The translations under genes were made by a program, and so were the position numbers. This document shows, piece by piece, positions 31,958 to 42,984 of a DNA stretch of 64,000 nucleotides. The stretch comes from Branchinecta lynchi (lineage: Eukaryota; Arthropoda; Branchiopoda; Anostraca; Branchinectidae). The notes beneath the pieces were generated by a model. It saw only the letters and a program-made list of their open reading frames with translations, ran no database searches and was not told the origin of the DNA. The stretch is from assembly GCA_023053575.1 (NCBI GenBank), contig JAKZAP010000006.1:11045280-11109279 (forward strand). Reading direction: 5' to 3'. Position 1 is the stretch's first letter. Every line of letters starts with the position of its first letter.

Positions 31958-33137
31958 CAGGGGCGTCGCTGTGGGGGAAAAATTACTTTCGTCGGGCGAA
32001 TTTAAATATTTATTTAATTTATTTATTTATCACCCGTCATTCCAAACAGAAAAGAGACTGAGTACAAAAACGAAAAGAAAAACAAAACAAAAGCAAAACG
32101 TAACACTTTCATAGGAAACACACAAAAAATCGACAATTACTAACTGAGACTCTCTGACTGACTATAAACTGAACACGATTATATAGGCTTACATATACAC
32201 TTAAACTCTGAGAATTTTGCTCCTAGGCTGGGACTAAATTTTTGAGTTGTACTTGCTAATCAGGTTAGAAATAGCAAGCTGGGGGTCTTTTATGTTATAC
32301 ACTTTCATCATTTTGGTATTTCTTGTCTATATGAATTTACATCAAAGAAACAACCTCAATTGATGCATTACAGTTAGTTTTAAGCAAAACTTCGCCTGCG
32401 ACACATTTTGTAGTATTCTCTATTAGGAAGCACGATGTATTATTTAGTTTTCGTTTTAGGATATAAATTCTTGCGGTTAAACAAGTTAAAAGCCGGAAAT
32501 TGTATGACACCATAGCTAAATTTTTCCGGAAAAAAATTTAGACTGCGGTGCTTGGTTCATCTTGTCTTGGTACAGTCGTTAGAACCACCGCTTTTTACCA
32601 AAAGCTAAAATAAACAGCATGTGAACTTTAAAATACGAAATTATATCAAAGGAATAATCTCAAGTGATGCAATACAGTTAATTTACAGAAAATTTCTCCT
32701 GCGGCGCATTTTGTAGTATTCTTTGATTGGAAGAACGGTGTTTCATTTAATTGGCGTTTTCGGATTGAAATGTGTGGGGGTCAGAAACAGGTTAAAAGCC
32801 AGAACTTGTATGGTAGGTTTAGCTAAATTCTTCCGGAAAAAGGCAGATTTAAACAATTTGGCCTGCGGCTCGTAGTTTAACTTGTTCTTGGTACAGTCGT
32901 TGGAAGCTTCGCTTTTTAGCCAAAGCTAAAATGAAAAGCTAAGTAGGTGAACTTAAATATATGAAATTACATCAAAGGAATAATCTCTACGGATGCATTA
33001 TAGTTAGTTTTACCCCGGTTCTATTATGTGCTGGCGGGAAATGCAACGGCGCGTTTTGTAGGCACATTTTTGAGTCCGTCGGCACAAACCGGACGTCCCC
33101 CCCCCCCCCCAAAGGTGAAAGGCTATTGACGCCCCTG
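31958..33137. mobile_element. hAT-like element (1180 bp) with perfect 8-bp target duplication
   Basis: CAGGGGCGTC and GACGCCCCTG are exact inverted ends, and CATATTTA flanks both sides (31950-31957, 33138-33145). The interior has no transposase frame. It holds a LINE-tail-like stretch (about 31998-32140, with an ATTT-rich run) and 2.2 tandem copies of a roughly 310-bp unit (ATCAAAG..A-AA-CTCAA..GATGCA at 32341, 32646 and 32971). Confidence 0.92.
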
Positions 33138-33246
33138 CATATTTATATGCATATACGTTTAAATTTCATAGAGCTAACAAAATGTTGTTTTACTGTGCTA
33201 GAAGCTATTATAACAAGATGATGTTATATAATTAAATTATTCTATA

Positions 33247-33318
33247 AGTAGTGAACTGGACGACAAAAATGCTCCTCAGCCAAGGCAGGCACCCTAACCA
33301 TTTGAGCTACCGAGGGGC
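33247..33318 (-). pseudogene. tRNA-like fragment
   Basis: On the minus strand, GCCCCTCGGTAGCTCAAATG then GTTAGGGTGCCTGCCTTGG resembles the acceptor, D-arm and anticodon 5' part of a tRNA, including an A-box-like TAGCTCAAATGG. The 3' half only weakly resembles a B box (CCAGTTCAC) and does not pair with the acceptor. It is therefore a tRNA pseudogene or a SINE head. Just beyond it, TTGCGAAC and GTTCGCAA form a perfect hairpin at 33319-33337. Confidence 0.3.
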
Positions 33319-33433
33319 TTGCGAACAGAGTTCGCAAACCACTACACTAGTTTGTTAGAAGCCGGCCATAGGAACAGTGATTCCGCCCGAAGGCAAATTG
33401 ATATAACCAGTTCACATCCCCATGTCACGGAAA

Positions 33434-33598
33434 TTAATAATGATACCTAGCTGGCAGTTTAAACAAGGGACTTGTACCGTAACTAATAAATCAGAAACAA
33501 TGTTTCTGAAGAAAAAACGATGTTTCTGGTTTATTGGTTACGGTACAATTAAGTCCCTTGTTTAAACAGCCATCTATGTATCATTAATTAAATTATAA
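33434..33598. mobile_element. Foldback element with arms of about 70 bases
   Basis: TTTAAACAAGGGACTTGTAC and its near-perfect inverse at 33542-33567 flank a loop rich in AATGTTTCTG. The outer bases (AATAATGATACCTAG; ATCTATGTATCATTA) also pair. No ORF. Confidence 0.75.
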
Positions 33599-33974
33599 CT
33601 CAAAGGTGCCAATCGCCTCAAAGTAAAAATTCATGGTAACCTTTCAACGTCCCATCAGTGATGTGACAGGAAGTTTCGCATGTTGGTACCTTGTAATCGC
33701 AAAGCTGTGGCAGCATAACCGCAGGAACATTGACGACCTAATAGTTTCTACGGCCCTAGCCAAGCTTTAGGTTCAGGTTCTTTAATTTTTTAAAAAATTC
33801 GTAACAATATATTTCGATCACTAGGGGGCCGGCAGGGATGCGAGCTCGTTAGCTCGGCCCCATTTTAAACACTGACTATATGTAACTTACTTCTTAACTT
33901 CTGACTGTAGTCGAATATTTACGGACTTGGCATTTGGCATTACCCTAATTTTTTTTCCAATTTATGGGAGCTAA
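33599..33974. other. Unassigned intronic DNA
   Basis: No recognised feature. Confidence 0.4.
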
Positions 33975-34745
33975 CAAACAACGAGCTCATATGGCACTTG
34001 TCGGTAGGTAATACAAAAAAGTAGGAGGTAACAAAGCTCCCCCACCATAGTTGCCGAAACCGGTTCAGACCCAGAATTGAGGTATCTGCTCCGTCTGTTC
34101 ATCCAACCCACCAAGTTTCGCTCGAATCTGACCATTCTGGAAATGTTCCGCACCCTCACTCGCACCGTCTCTTACCACCTATCAACTTTCACTCGAACTT
34201 GACCATATCCGGTACACCCACCACCGAGCTTGGATCGACCATGATCCTGAAATGGATCATCTAGAGCAGTGTCGCGTACCCCTAATTAAGGTTCAAAGTG
34301 GCTGCGTACCCCTTTTTGAAGAATCACTATTCTACTATTCTAATAAGATGTGTCACGATCAGAACGCCGCAAAGACGTCATTTATTGCCATAAGTGGCAC
34401 TTGAGTCTGCAAGGTTGTCAAGTTCAGTGTTGTCCGTAAACTGGTCAAGGATCAGAAAGACACTTGCGCTGTTTCTTTAAAACTTCGTAAGCCAAAACTC
34501 TAATTTCTTAAAAAAAGCAAACATTTATTTTCGAATTCAGATATTTGGGACCTTCGCGTACCCCCCCCCCCCCCCCGGTTGGGAACCACTGATCTAGAGA
34601 ATATTCCCGTTGTACCTTCCAAGTTTGATCACAGTCGCTCCACTCGTTTTATCCCTAGACGTGCCGCAAAGATTTCCGGGACCCCTGCAGATCTCCCCAC
34701 GGCCGAATCCAGTTCGGACACGTAATTGAATCGTATAGGTCATCA
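33975..34745 (-). mobile_element. Family B element B4, interrupted by a hAT
   Basis: In reverse orientation it begins ACAACGAGCTCATATGGCAC. Core repeats are of the CACTCGAACTTGACCAT and TCGCTCCACTCG type, also found in B9. The core is split at 34267 by the 325-bp hAT element and resumes at 34600. The hairpin end is not seen. Confidence 0.65.
34267..34591. mobile_element. hAT-like element (325 bp) with perfect 8-bp target duplication
   Basis: Starts CAGTGTCGCGTACCCC and ends GGTTGGGAACCACTG. ATCTAGAG flanks it on both sides (34259-34266, 34592-34599). CAGTG ends with a GGTTCCCAACC-like segment are common among hAT elements. The inverted ends agree only over the first bases. No ORF. Confidence 0.85.
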
Positions 34746-35544
34746 TTCTCTCCTCCCTTTTTTTTATTTTTTTTTTTTATTATCCCGCGTAGCTTCTTTT
34801 TCCATTTTTCCTGTTTTAGGTTGAACTAAAACAGTGGCTACGTCTCCACCTCCAACTCAGTGACGTTAATACCAAAAATACCTAACTCCCTTTGATAGCT
34901 TGATTTCGGCAAAACTTCGTAGTTTCACGCCGAAAAATTTTCATTTTCAGTCCGTATGAATGGTGCTCGATTAGGGCAATATTTTCCGGGCATTGTCATA
35001 CTCGCTGCGGCGTAAGTACTGTTAATGAGGCAAAAAAGCTGGTACTACCAGTAATTGGTCAATTGAATTTGAAGCTCATGATCTACACCTCAAGGTTTCT
35101 TGTCGTTTGTTTGTTGTTCTTACCCGAGCCTTGTTCAGGTCTGGTGACTCGAGACTCAGCATGAGTCCGATTGCGCTGTTTTTTTTTCAGTCGAGCCATT
35201 CGACCATGCTAAGAAATATTGAGTTTTGAACCCGCCCTTTGGCAGCGATCTATATCTGGGGTCTGACGGCTGTATCTCAGTGTTCAGAGCTCTCCCCTTC
35301 ATCAGATAAGGGTGCCATATTGTTTGGTAGTTTTTGCTCTAAACGATATTTTGGCCCTTCTTGACAAGGGTCTCCTTCAAGCCATAGCTAGAAGAAGCGA
35401 ACCTGTAATCATCACAATATTTTATTGACAGCGGGAAAGCTCCTAGTCCCAGATCAGAATCTAAGAGGTATTAGATATTCCATCTGACCAAGCTGACTGC
35501 GAATCATATTCGAAGGTGCAAAACGGATAAGTCAGCCACATGTG
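34746..35544. other. Unassigned intronic DNA
   Basis: Begins with a T-rich run and CCCGCGTAGCTTCTTTTTCC, a motif also at 45110 and 46260, so a minor repeat family is likely. At 35330-35400 a foldback-family fragment (GGCCCTTCTTGACAAGGGTC) occurs. Confidence 0.45.
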
Positions 35545-35753
35545 ATTAGAGCTATATTTCGGACCGTCTTGGCAAAGGTCCTCTTCAGGCTCAAGCCGCT
35601 CAAGCTGGAAAATTAACTTGTGAAAAAACAGTTAAAGATTCTTCCTTGGTCTTTAAATGAATCTTTAATTGTTTTTCACAAGTTCATTTTCCAGCTTGAG
35701 CGGCTTGAGCCTGAAGAGGACCCTTGCCAAAAGGACCGGAATATAGCTCTAAT
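35545..35753. mobile_element. Near-perfect palindrome of about 100-base arms (foldback family)
   Basis: ATTAGAGCTATATTTCGGAC ... CTCTTCAGGCTCAAGCCGCT ... CAAGCTGGAAAATTAACTTG is followed, after a few bases (about 35646-35650), by its inverse down to 35753. Other copies are partial: 27432-27530, 30395-30480, 38930-39010 and 58165-58320. No coding role is supported. Confidence 0.8.
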
Positions 35754-36299
35754 AAATATTAATTCAAACAATGTTTCAAAGTCAGCTTGGGCTCAAAGAA
35801 TATTTAGCTCTAATAAAATGTAGCTTACTAATCCGGTTTGCACCGTCATATATACTAAGAGGTATTAACTCAGTAACTAGCTGTGATTGTTGAAAGCCTG
35901 TCGTTGCCTGTCCGCAGGAAAAGTACGCTTTTACTAAAATAATCACGAAAGTATTCACTCCAGCTGGCTGAAAGCGTCAGACATGTCAGTGGCATTAGAA
36001 AATGACGCTTTGTTAATTCGCTAATAGATTTATAACACGAAATAACAGAACCCTAGCTTAAGGCATTAACAATTAAAACAAACCCACACAACAGCACGAT
36101 AATTTAGGGCAAGATAATGATTAGGAAAATCACAAATACCAACACGAAAATCTTAGGACAAGGTAAGTGCATTGAAAGAAAGCGGAAGAAAAACAGCAAT
36201 GGTTTAATCTTTCTAACAATCAGAAACAAAAATAAATCAAATATAAACAGAGAGGAAGTTTAATTGTCAGATAACATGTACTTGTTTAGGTCCTTAAAG
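35754..36299. other. Unassigned A/T-rich intronic DNA
   Basis: No element ends, arrays or coding frame recognised. Confidence 0.4.
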
Positions 36300-37646
36300 A
36301 ACAAGAGCTGGAAGCTCATATGGCACTTGCAACGCTCGGTAAAAGAATGAAGGTAGGAGTTTGCCAATTCGTGGGTTTGTTGTCATCATTTGTACGCAAA
36401 AGCCCCGAGATAAGAATAACGATAAACCCTTGGAAATCATGAGAATGTGTCGTTTGGAAAAAAAAAATGTTGTTTCACTTGGCTGTGATGATGCGCACTA
36501 AGGGTGCTAGAAATTCATCTGTAATCAAAAACCTTAAGGCAAAAATGATCCTGGGCCCTGTAGGACCATGAATATATATGGTCTGGTTAAAAGTATTTTT
36601 TTTTTTTTACTTTTCGGTTAAGATGCGCACTTTAAGGGTGCTAGAAATTCATTTCTGAGCAAAACCCTAGAGGCAAAAATGATCATGGGCTCATGGGGAT
36701 CAGGAAAATGTAGATTTTGCTTAAAAAAAAATTTGTACTTGGCGGTGAAGAGAATACTTTAAGGAATGGTCGGATCTGGAAAGTGACAATTTCTTAGTCA
36801 ATCTTTTCAAGTCTCTAATGTTCAAGCCAAGTTTCGTCGTCCTAGCACATCTGGAATTACCATAAATCGCGATCACCGGAAATCAGGACCACCGTCCAAC
36901 TGCCCCAGAGTGCACGAATCCGGTCCTGTTCTGTTACTGATGTGCCTAGGGCCCACGTCTGTTCTTCCCGCCAAGTGTCATCCCAATCGCTACACTCTAA
37001 GCGTGTCACAACCCCACCCCCCAGGTCCCCCATATTGATCGGATCCTGTCCGCACTTGACATCTGAGACACGAGTTCTTTCCAACTATCAAGTTTCATTA
37101 AGATCCGATCACCCATTCAAAAGTTGGACGTTTCTCAAGATTCCGGATTCCCACTCGCTCCACTCCCGCCACGATGGTCAAATCGGAGAAACGACTGTTC
37201 TTAAGTTTAAATTGTCGAGTCCCTGACATGCCAGCCAAGTTTCATCGTTCTAGCACACGTGTAAGCATCTTAACTCGGGATCACCTGAATTCCGCAACCC
37301 TCCCTCAAACTCCCCCCCCCACAGTGCTCGGATCCGATCCGGTCTTGTCAAGTGCGTATCCAGGGCTTGTGCTTATTCTTCCCGCCCAACTCCCCCCAAA
37401 GTCACCGGATCCATTCCGGACAAATATCAAGTTTCATTAAGATCCGATTCCCCGTTCAAAAGTTAAAAATACCTCAGTATTCTAGATCCCCCTCCCTCCA
37501 CTCCGCCTATGGTGGTCGAATCGGTTGTGACTATGTCCAAGTTAGTTTGGTAGGGTTCCTAATAGTGCCTGCCAAGTTTCATCGTCCTAGCACTTCTGGA
37601 AGTACCCTAACTCGAGATCAGTGTCCTGACAGAAGTGCCATACGAA
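36300..37646 (-). mobile_element. Family B element B5, both ends recognisable
   Basis: Reverse orientation: AACAAGAGCTGGAAGCTCAT at the left (GAGCT...AGCTC hairpin) and AGAAGTGCCATACGAAC at the right, with the full inverted hairpin missing. The core has AAGTTTCATCGTCCTAGC and CGATCACCCATTC motifs in degenerate tandem. No ORF is real here. Confidence 0.72.
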
Positions 37647-37718
37647 CTTTTTCTTTCTTCTGAGATCTAATAGTTTAGGGTGAGTGAGTTCCGCATTTTT
37701 ACACCGGCGTGACGAATT

Positions 37719-38691
37719 GAACAAGACCGAAGGTGTCGATGGGATCCCAAAAATCTAATATATAATGTAGACAAATAAATAATTTAATTGTAACATCTAA
37801 TCAACTACAAATACAACTTTTACTTTTAACAAATTTTCTTGTTTTGGCCGGATTCCGGACGAACTACTTGTCCGGGTAGTCTTACTCCTAAATCGAACAT
37901 CTAATCAACCTCAAATAAACTTTCCAGTTTGAGCCGGATTCTGGACAAGCTAATTGTCCGACAACAAAATAAAGCTCAAAAATGAATTCAGCGTATCTCC
38001 TTACCCCTTTATCGAACATTCAATCAATTTTAAACAAAAATTTAACTTACAACAAATTTTCCGGTTTCAGTCGGATTCCGGACGAACTATATGTCCGGCT
38101 AAAAAACGATTGTCATATACGAATTCATTATCTGTTTCTTGTTCTTAAATCGGAAATCTAATCAACTACAAATACAACTTTTACCTTAAACAAATTTTCC
38201 GGTTTTGGCCGGATTCCGGACAAACTAATAATCCGGGTAGAAAATGATTTTCACACAAGTTTTCAGCAAGTCTTCTTACCCCTAAATGAAACATCTAATC
38301 AACATCAAATACAAATTTTATTTTTAACAAACTTTCCGGGTTTTTGCCGGATTCCGGACGAACTATTTGTCCGGCGAGAAAATGATTTTCATCATTTTGT
38401 TCAGCATGCCTTCTTACCCCATACCCCTTCTTACCCCTCTCACATTAGCTGTTTCAAAATCTTTTGTTTGCCCCTTAATTTGAATCCCCTCCCCCACCCC
38501 TAAATGTAGGGCTACAAAGCCCAACTACGAACTTGACTGGTCCGATGACCCAACAAATCCTCACACCAAGTTTCATCAAAATATCTCATTCCCTTCGAGA
38601 GTTATCGTGCTTACAGACGGACAGGCGGACGGACGGACAACTTTTGCGATGTCATAGGTATCCCTCCACTTACGTTTTGGGATCCCAGAAA
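37719..38691 (+). mobile_element. Family A element A12, complete ends
   Basis: AACAAGACCGAAGGTGTCGA and TGGGATCCCA at the left; (ACGG)n microsatellite at about 38615-38640 and ACGTTTTGGGATCCCAGAA at the right. The core has about four 136-bp units. It lies close to the end of B5. Confidence 0.82.
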
Positions 38692-39009
38692 CTAGATATT
38701 GCACAAGGATGTCGATTGGTCGAATGATTAGACCGTGGTTTCGTGAATATGGAACGTTTGGAAAATGACTCGCAGAACACCGACAAGAAATTGGCCACTC
38801 CCTCTCCAATGGGCACCGCCCGAACTAAACTTTGTAATCAGCACCAACCAAAATATCTTTTTGTAAACCCTTCCCACTCAGTACGTTTTCAAGAGTCTAA
38901 ATTCTTGCAACATGCACTGGTATTTGACTTTATTTGACAGATACGTCAGCTGAGTTCTATTCTACAAATATTTCGTCCCTTCTTGGCAAGAATTCTCTTC
39001 AGGTTCAAG
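38692..39009. other. Unassigned DNA ending in a foldback-family fragment
   Basis: At 38935-39010, AGATACGTCAGCTGAG and TTCTTGGCAAGAATTCTCTT match one arm of the 35545 palindrome. The rest is unassigned. Confidence 0.45.
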
Positions 39010-39287
39010 CTGGAATAAGAGCTATTCATTCAATTCAATTCAATTTATTTCTAAAACATGAAGCGGACAAGCCGAATATTCGTTTGGTCGTCAATTTACA
39101 GTCAACACTTACGAATTAATTTAAAATAAAAGTAATCGTCCAATACATTTAATAAAAAGTGTTAAGCTCAGGTACACAATTACTTAATACCACTGGCGTT
39201 AAAAACTTGACAAAGGAGGGAACAAAGCTTTTCAGATATCGGTTTCGAGACACTTGAATAGGCTGTGTGAGAGGTACAGATGAGAGG
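39010..39287 (-). mobile_element. LINE 3' end fragment
   Basis: On the minus strand it finishes ATGTTTTAGAAATAAATTGA followed by an (ATTGA)n tail, a common LINE 3' end. Upstream, a short frame (RYLKSFVPSFVKFLTPV) resembles the last residues of some CR1/Jockey ORF2 proteins. Only the tail end was retained. Confidence 0.5.
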
Positions 39288-39360
39288 TAGATGCTCACAT
39301 GGAACTTGCAAGGTTGGATCGGAGGATGAACCTGGGGGTAATCTGCTACTTCGGAATTTT
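39288..39360 (-). mobile_element. Short family B end fragment
   Basis: GATGCTCACATGGAACTTGC and AAGGTTGGATCGGAGGATGA match the reverse-orientation starts of B3 and B5. It is cut off by the LINE-b tail. Confidence 0.5.
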
Positions 39361-39361
39361 A

Positions 39362-41018
39362 TTAGAACTTCATATGAATGATGATGAATGATGATGAATG
39401 ATTTATTTGCACATTAAAGCCATCCGGCCATCATGCAACAAAACGAAACAAAAAGTGAACAATCTTACATGCGCATATACACACTAACACAATCTTAATA
39501 TTTTTAATTTACACTGAATACTTTATTAGCACTAAAAACACAATTTCCCCATCAGAAGAAATCTTTCCGGTGTTTAAAAGCTAACCTGAGGAACTTCCCA
39601 ATAATTCTTATTTCTTTAAAATCTTTACTTCCCATCATTTTAATAATCCATTTCTTATCAGTTCCCCCCACCCCGAAAATCTCCTCCCTTAGTAACTCTC
39701 TACAATCACACAAAAGGTGGCATATATCCTCGTTCGTTTCTCCACACATAGGACAGAAGTAGTAAGGACCCGATCTTTCCTCTTTTTTCCCCATATACTT
39801 TCTTCTTGCACCGAGCGGCAAACCATCAGCCCTCATACTTATTAACAAACCCAACTCCTCCCTACTTAACCCTACTTTAAAATATATTTCCTCACCCCAC
39901 GTCTCTTTTGCCGCAGCGTACAACCTCAGATTCTGACTTACTCACCTCGCACAACCACGTCTGTATTTCCTGGTCTTGGAGTGTCTGTCTAACCACTCTA
40001 GTCACACTTCCTAACTCCCATCCTGGACCTTCCCCTTCATTCCACAAATTACTTAAACCTGTATTATCTAAAATACACTTAATCTGGTGTGCCCACGACT
40101 GCTTCCTTCCATCACACAATGATTCTAGGTATGCCTCCTTTAGTAGTCTTGAATGGGGCATAATCAAAATTCTTTCCCAAAAATTTACCATACTCACTAG
40201 CCTCCTACTCCTTAGTGACAATAGACCTAAATCACCCTTTACCACTAGACCATTAATTCTATTATTTACACCTAGAATCCTTTTAAAGTAATTTAATTGC
40301 AACTTCTCCAATTTCCCAGCTACTGCATATCCCCATATCTCTGCTCCGTAATGGATTATCGGCACTACTTTCGACAAAAATATTTCTTTAACCATTCTTA
40401 TTTTACTACTATTTCTCAATCTACTGGCATGCAACATACTTACGCACCTTTTACCTTTCGTGACACAATATTCTATATGCTTACTTGCTCCTCCACGTGC
40501 ACTCATCTTACATCCCAAATACATCCATTCTTCCTTCACCGCGATTCGTCTTCCCTTAAACACAAATTCTGGGTTCTCCGATGTTTTACCTTCCTTTCTA
40601 AATATCATTACTACTGTCTTATCTACATTCAATTCTAGTCGTTTTTTGTCCAAATACTCACCCAGGATTTGGAGCAACTTTTGCAATTTTTGTTCAGATT
40701 CTGCGATCAGAGCAATATCATCTGCGAACAGTAGCAGACATAGCAACGTATTACGAAGTGTTACCATTGGCGCAGCTCGCTCCTCCATGAATTTCTCAAT
40801 ATCATTCAAAAACAAACTAAACAGCTTAGGTGATAGCGTACATCCTTGCTTCACGCCTACAAACGATCTTACACTCCTTGAAATTTGTCCCATCACCCGT
40901 ACAACAAATTTTACCCATGTATACATTTCGCACACAATCAAAATAAATCCAACGGGTAGCCCCAACTGCAACAAAGCCTCCACCAGTAACTTACGACTTA
41001 CATTATCGCTTCGCTGAA
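39362..41018 (-). mobile_element. LINE-b, 5'-truncated non-LTR retrotransposon
   Basis: Minus strand: RT from just after motif A, thumb and C-terminal zinc finger, 3' UTR, and a tail of ATTCATCATC repeats at 39371-39405. The 5' break falls at 41014-41018, where family B element B6 begins. LINE-c and the fragment at 47397-47615 share its C-terminal domain. Confidence 0.85.
39552..39923 (-). CDS. LINE-b ORF2 C-terminal zinc-finger domain
   Basis: A 123-codon frame ending at the natural stop (KHRKDFF). It has TWGEEIYFKVGLSREEL and a CX2CX8HX4C finger (CPMCGETNEDICHLLCDC). This C-terminal finger is common in LINE ORF2 proteins and is thought to aid nucleic-acid binding. It overlaps the RT frame above by about 30 bases in another register, so one frameshift separates the two halves. 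Confidence 0.8.
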   Translation of the reverse strand: MYAAAKETWGEEIYFKVGLSREELGLLISMRADGLPLGARRKYMGKKEERSGPYYFCPMCGETNEDICHLLCDCRELLREEIFGVGGTDKKWIIKMMGSKDFKEIRIIGKFLRLAFKHRKDFF

Positions 41019-41025
41019 GTGCCAT
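39892..41025 (-). CDS. LINE-b ORF2 reverse transcriptase (5' truncated)
   Basis: About 377 codons. GVKQGCTLSPKLFSLFLNDI is the fingers/palm motif B and LLLFADDIALIAES the catalytic motif with both aspartates; WMYLGCKM follows at the expected place. Motif A is lost: only NVSRKLLVEALLQLG, which normally follows it, remains. The first four codons (MALQ) are B6 sequence, so the apparent start is false. No in-frame stop occurs, but a frameshift near 39900 separates the C-terminal finger. Confidence 0.88.
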   Translation of the reverse strand: MALQRSDNVSRKLLVEALLQLGLPVGFILIVCEMYTWVKFVVRVMGQISRSVRSFVGVKQGCTLSPKLFSLFLNDIEKFMEERAAPMVTLRNTLLCLLLFADDIALIAESEQKLQKLLQILGEYLDKKRLELNVDKTVVMIFRKEGKTSENPEFVFKGRRIAVKEEWMYLGCKMSARGGASKHIEYCVTKGKRCVSMLHASRLRNSSKIRMVKEIFLSKVVPIIHYGAEIWGYAVAGKLEKLQLNYFKRILGVNNRINGLVVKGDLGLLSLRSRRLVSMVNFWERILIMPHSRLLKEAYLESLCDGRKQSWAHQIKCILDNTGLSNLWNEGEGPGWELGSVTRVVRQTLQDQEIQTWLCEVSKSESEVVRCGKRDVG

Positions 41026-42295
41026 ATACCGATCACTTTTGGGTCGGTCTGTCAGGCCACTGTTCTCGAGTTAGGGTACTTCCAGAAGTGCTAGGCGATG
41101 AAACTTGACAGGCGTTTTAGGACCCTACCAAAGTAACTTGGAATAGTCACATCCCCGATCCGACCAGCGTGGGGGGAGCGGAGGGAGGGGGAATCCGGAA
41201 TATTGACGTATGTATAACTTTTGAACGGGGAATCGGATCTTAATGAAACTTGGTATTCGGAAGAGCTCCTGTCTCAGATGCCTTCAAGTCCGCAATGGAT
41301 CCGGTGACTTTGGGGAAGTTGGGGGGGGGGGGGGAAATCGTGTGACATGTTCAGAGTGGCCGGATCGGGATGAAACATGGTTGGAAGAACAAGCAAAAGC
41401 CTTAGATACATAGTTGACAAGACCGTACCGTGTCCGAGCACTGTGCGGGGAGTTGGAGGGAGGGTTCTGAAATTCCGGTGATCCCGAGTTGCGACGCCTT
41501 CACTTGTGCTAGGACGATGAAACTTGGCAGGCATATCAGGGACTCGAAAGTCTTAACTCAAGACGTTCAGTCTTTTCTCCGATTTGACCATCGTGGGGGG
41601 AGTGGAGGGAGGGGAATCCGGAACATTGAAGTATGTCCAATTTTTAAACGGTTGATCGGATCTTAATGAAACTTTATTTTTTATCTCAGATGTCCCATTT
41701 CAAGTGCGGACAGGATCCGATCAATGTCGGGAAGTCGAGGGGGGAGGGGGACCGGAAGTTTTTTGACACGCTTAGAGTGTAGCGGCTGGGATGACACTTG
41801 GTGGGAAGAACAAACATAATCCTTAGATTCATCAGTGATAAAACTGGACCGGGTTCGGGCTCTCTGTGGGAGTTGGGGGGGGGGGGGCTGAATTCCGGTG
41901 ATCGCGATTTAAGGTACTTCCAGATGTGCTAGGACGATGAAGCATGGCTTGAACCCTAAAGACATGGGCTTAGAAATTGTCGCTTCCCAGATTCAACCCT
42001 CCTGACAAACCATGTATAGAGTATCCATCATCCTAAAGGGCCCAGGATTATTTTTGTCTCAGGGATTTTAATTACAGATGAATTTCTAGTGCCCTTGCGC
42101 ATCGTCACAGACAAGTGCAAAAATAAAATACTTTTTACCAAACGATATATTCTCGTGATTTCCAAGGGTGCACCATCATTCTTATCTCAAGGGTTTTGCT
42201 TACAAATGATTACAACAAACTCACGAATTAACAAATTTCTACTTTCATCCTCTTAACCAGCCTTACAAGTGCCATATGATCTTCTAGCTCTTGTT
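41015..42295 (+). mobile_element. Family B element B6
   Basis: Begins GAAGTGCCATATACCGATCA with a GGTCGGTCTGTC block and ends TACAAGTGCCATATGATC and TCTAGCTCTTGTTTT. The left arm of the 5' hairpin is absent, probably lost at the junction with LINE-b. The core has GATGAAACTTGG, GGATCCGG and GGGGGAG motifs. Confidence 0.75.
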
Positions 42296-42984
42296 TTATT
42301 TTTAGTATGTATTGCTACGTCAAAACTGTATTTTGTGCGTTGTTACCTTTTCTCTACTTCTTTTGTCTCTTTATTCCGTCATTGAGTTTTGTGTAATAAT
42401 GGGCAATAGACATATTCATTCATTCATATGTCATCTCGTTCAAACCGGGCTGAATGAAAGCGTACTCAGAAGATTTTCGTGTTCAACCATTCAAAAATTA
42501 TAGTGTATTGTCTTTCAGAGAAACGTAGGAAATCAATTCAATCTTTGTTTTTTTTTTCCTTTCCCCCAAAAAGTCGCCTGCGTTTTGTCCGACGAGTTGA
42601 ATTTTGTCATCGCATCGGACACTGCCACGAAACACAATGTTTTGCGTTGCTTGCCGCACGAATTCATCATTGTAACTGCTAATAAGTTTTGCAAAATTAT
42701 ACGCAAAACGCAGAATTTTGCGCGAAATCGCAGCGGAGTCATGGTGATGTTTAATTCCACTCATCTCGTCCATAAAGGGATTTGCACAAGACCGTGAACC
42801 CGATAATACCGTACCAACTTTAAGTAGTATTCGAGGTAGAAACTGGCGATTACTACAGCAACAGATTAAAGGACCTGTTTTACCTAAAATACAAACGCAA
42901 TCTACTTCCATAATTACTCCACATATTTCTAAACCCGGAGATCCCAGTATTCTAACCCCTCTAACAAAACCACGCTGACTTTCT
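42296..42984. other. Unassigned DNA with one half of an exact 48-bp repeat
   Basis: The 137-codon minus frame at 42498-42911 has no recognised family and overlaps rival + frames. The 48-bp segment 42658-42705 recurs exactly at 43399-43446. Confidence 0.4.
42658..42705 (+). repeat. Exact 48-bp direct repeat, copy 1
   Basis: From ACGAATTCATCATTGTAACT to AAAATTATACGCA; identical to 43399-43446. Confidence 0.9.

Noticed and set aside
33247..33318. Functional tRNA gene
   Set aside because: The 3' acceptor strand does not pair and the T arm is poor. It is kept only as a low-confidence tRNA-like pseudogene.
37174..37663. Frames of 88 and 103 codons
   Set aside because: Family B core of B5; the same residues recur in other B copies in shifted registers.
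42498..42911. 137-codon minus frame as a gene
   Set aside because: Rival frames overlap on both strands, there is no recognisable motif, and part of it lies in a 48-bp repeat. It was left as unassigned DNA.
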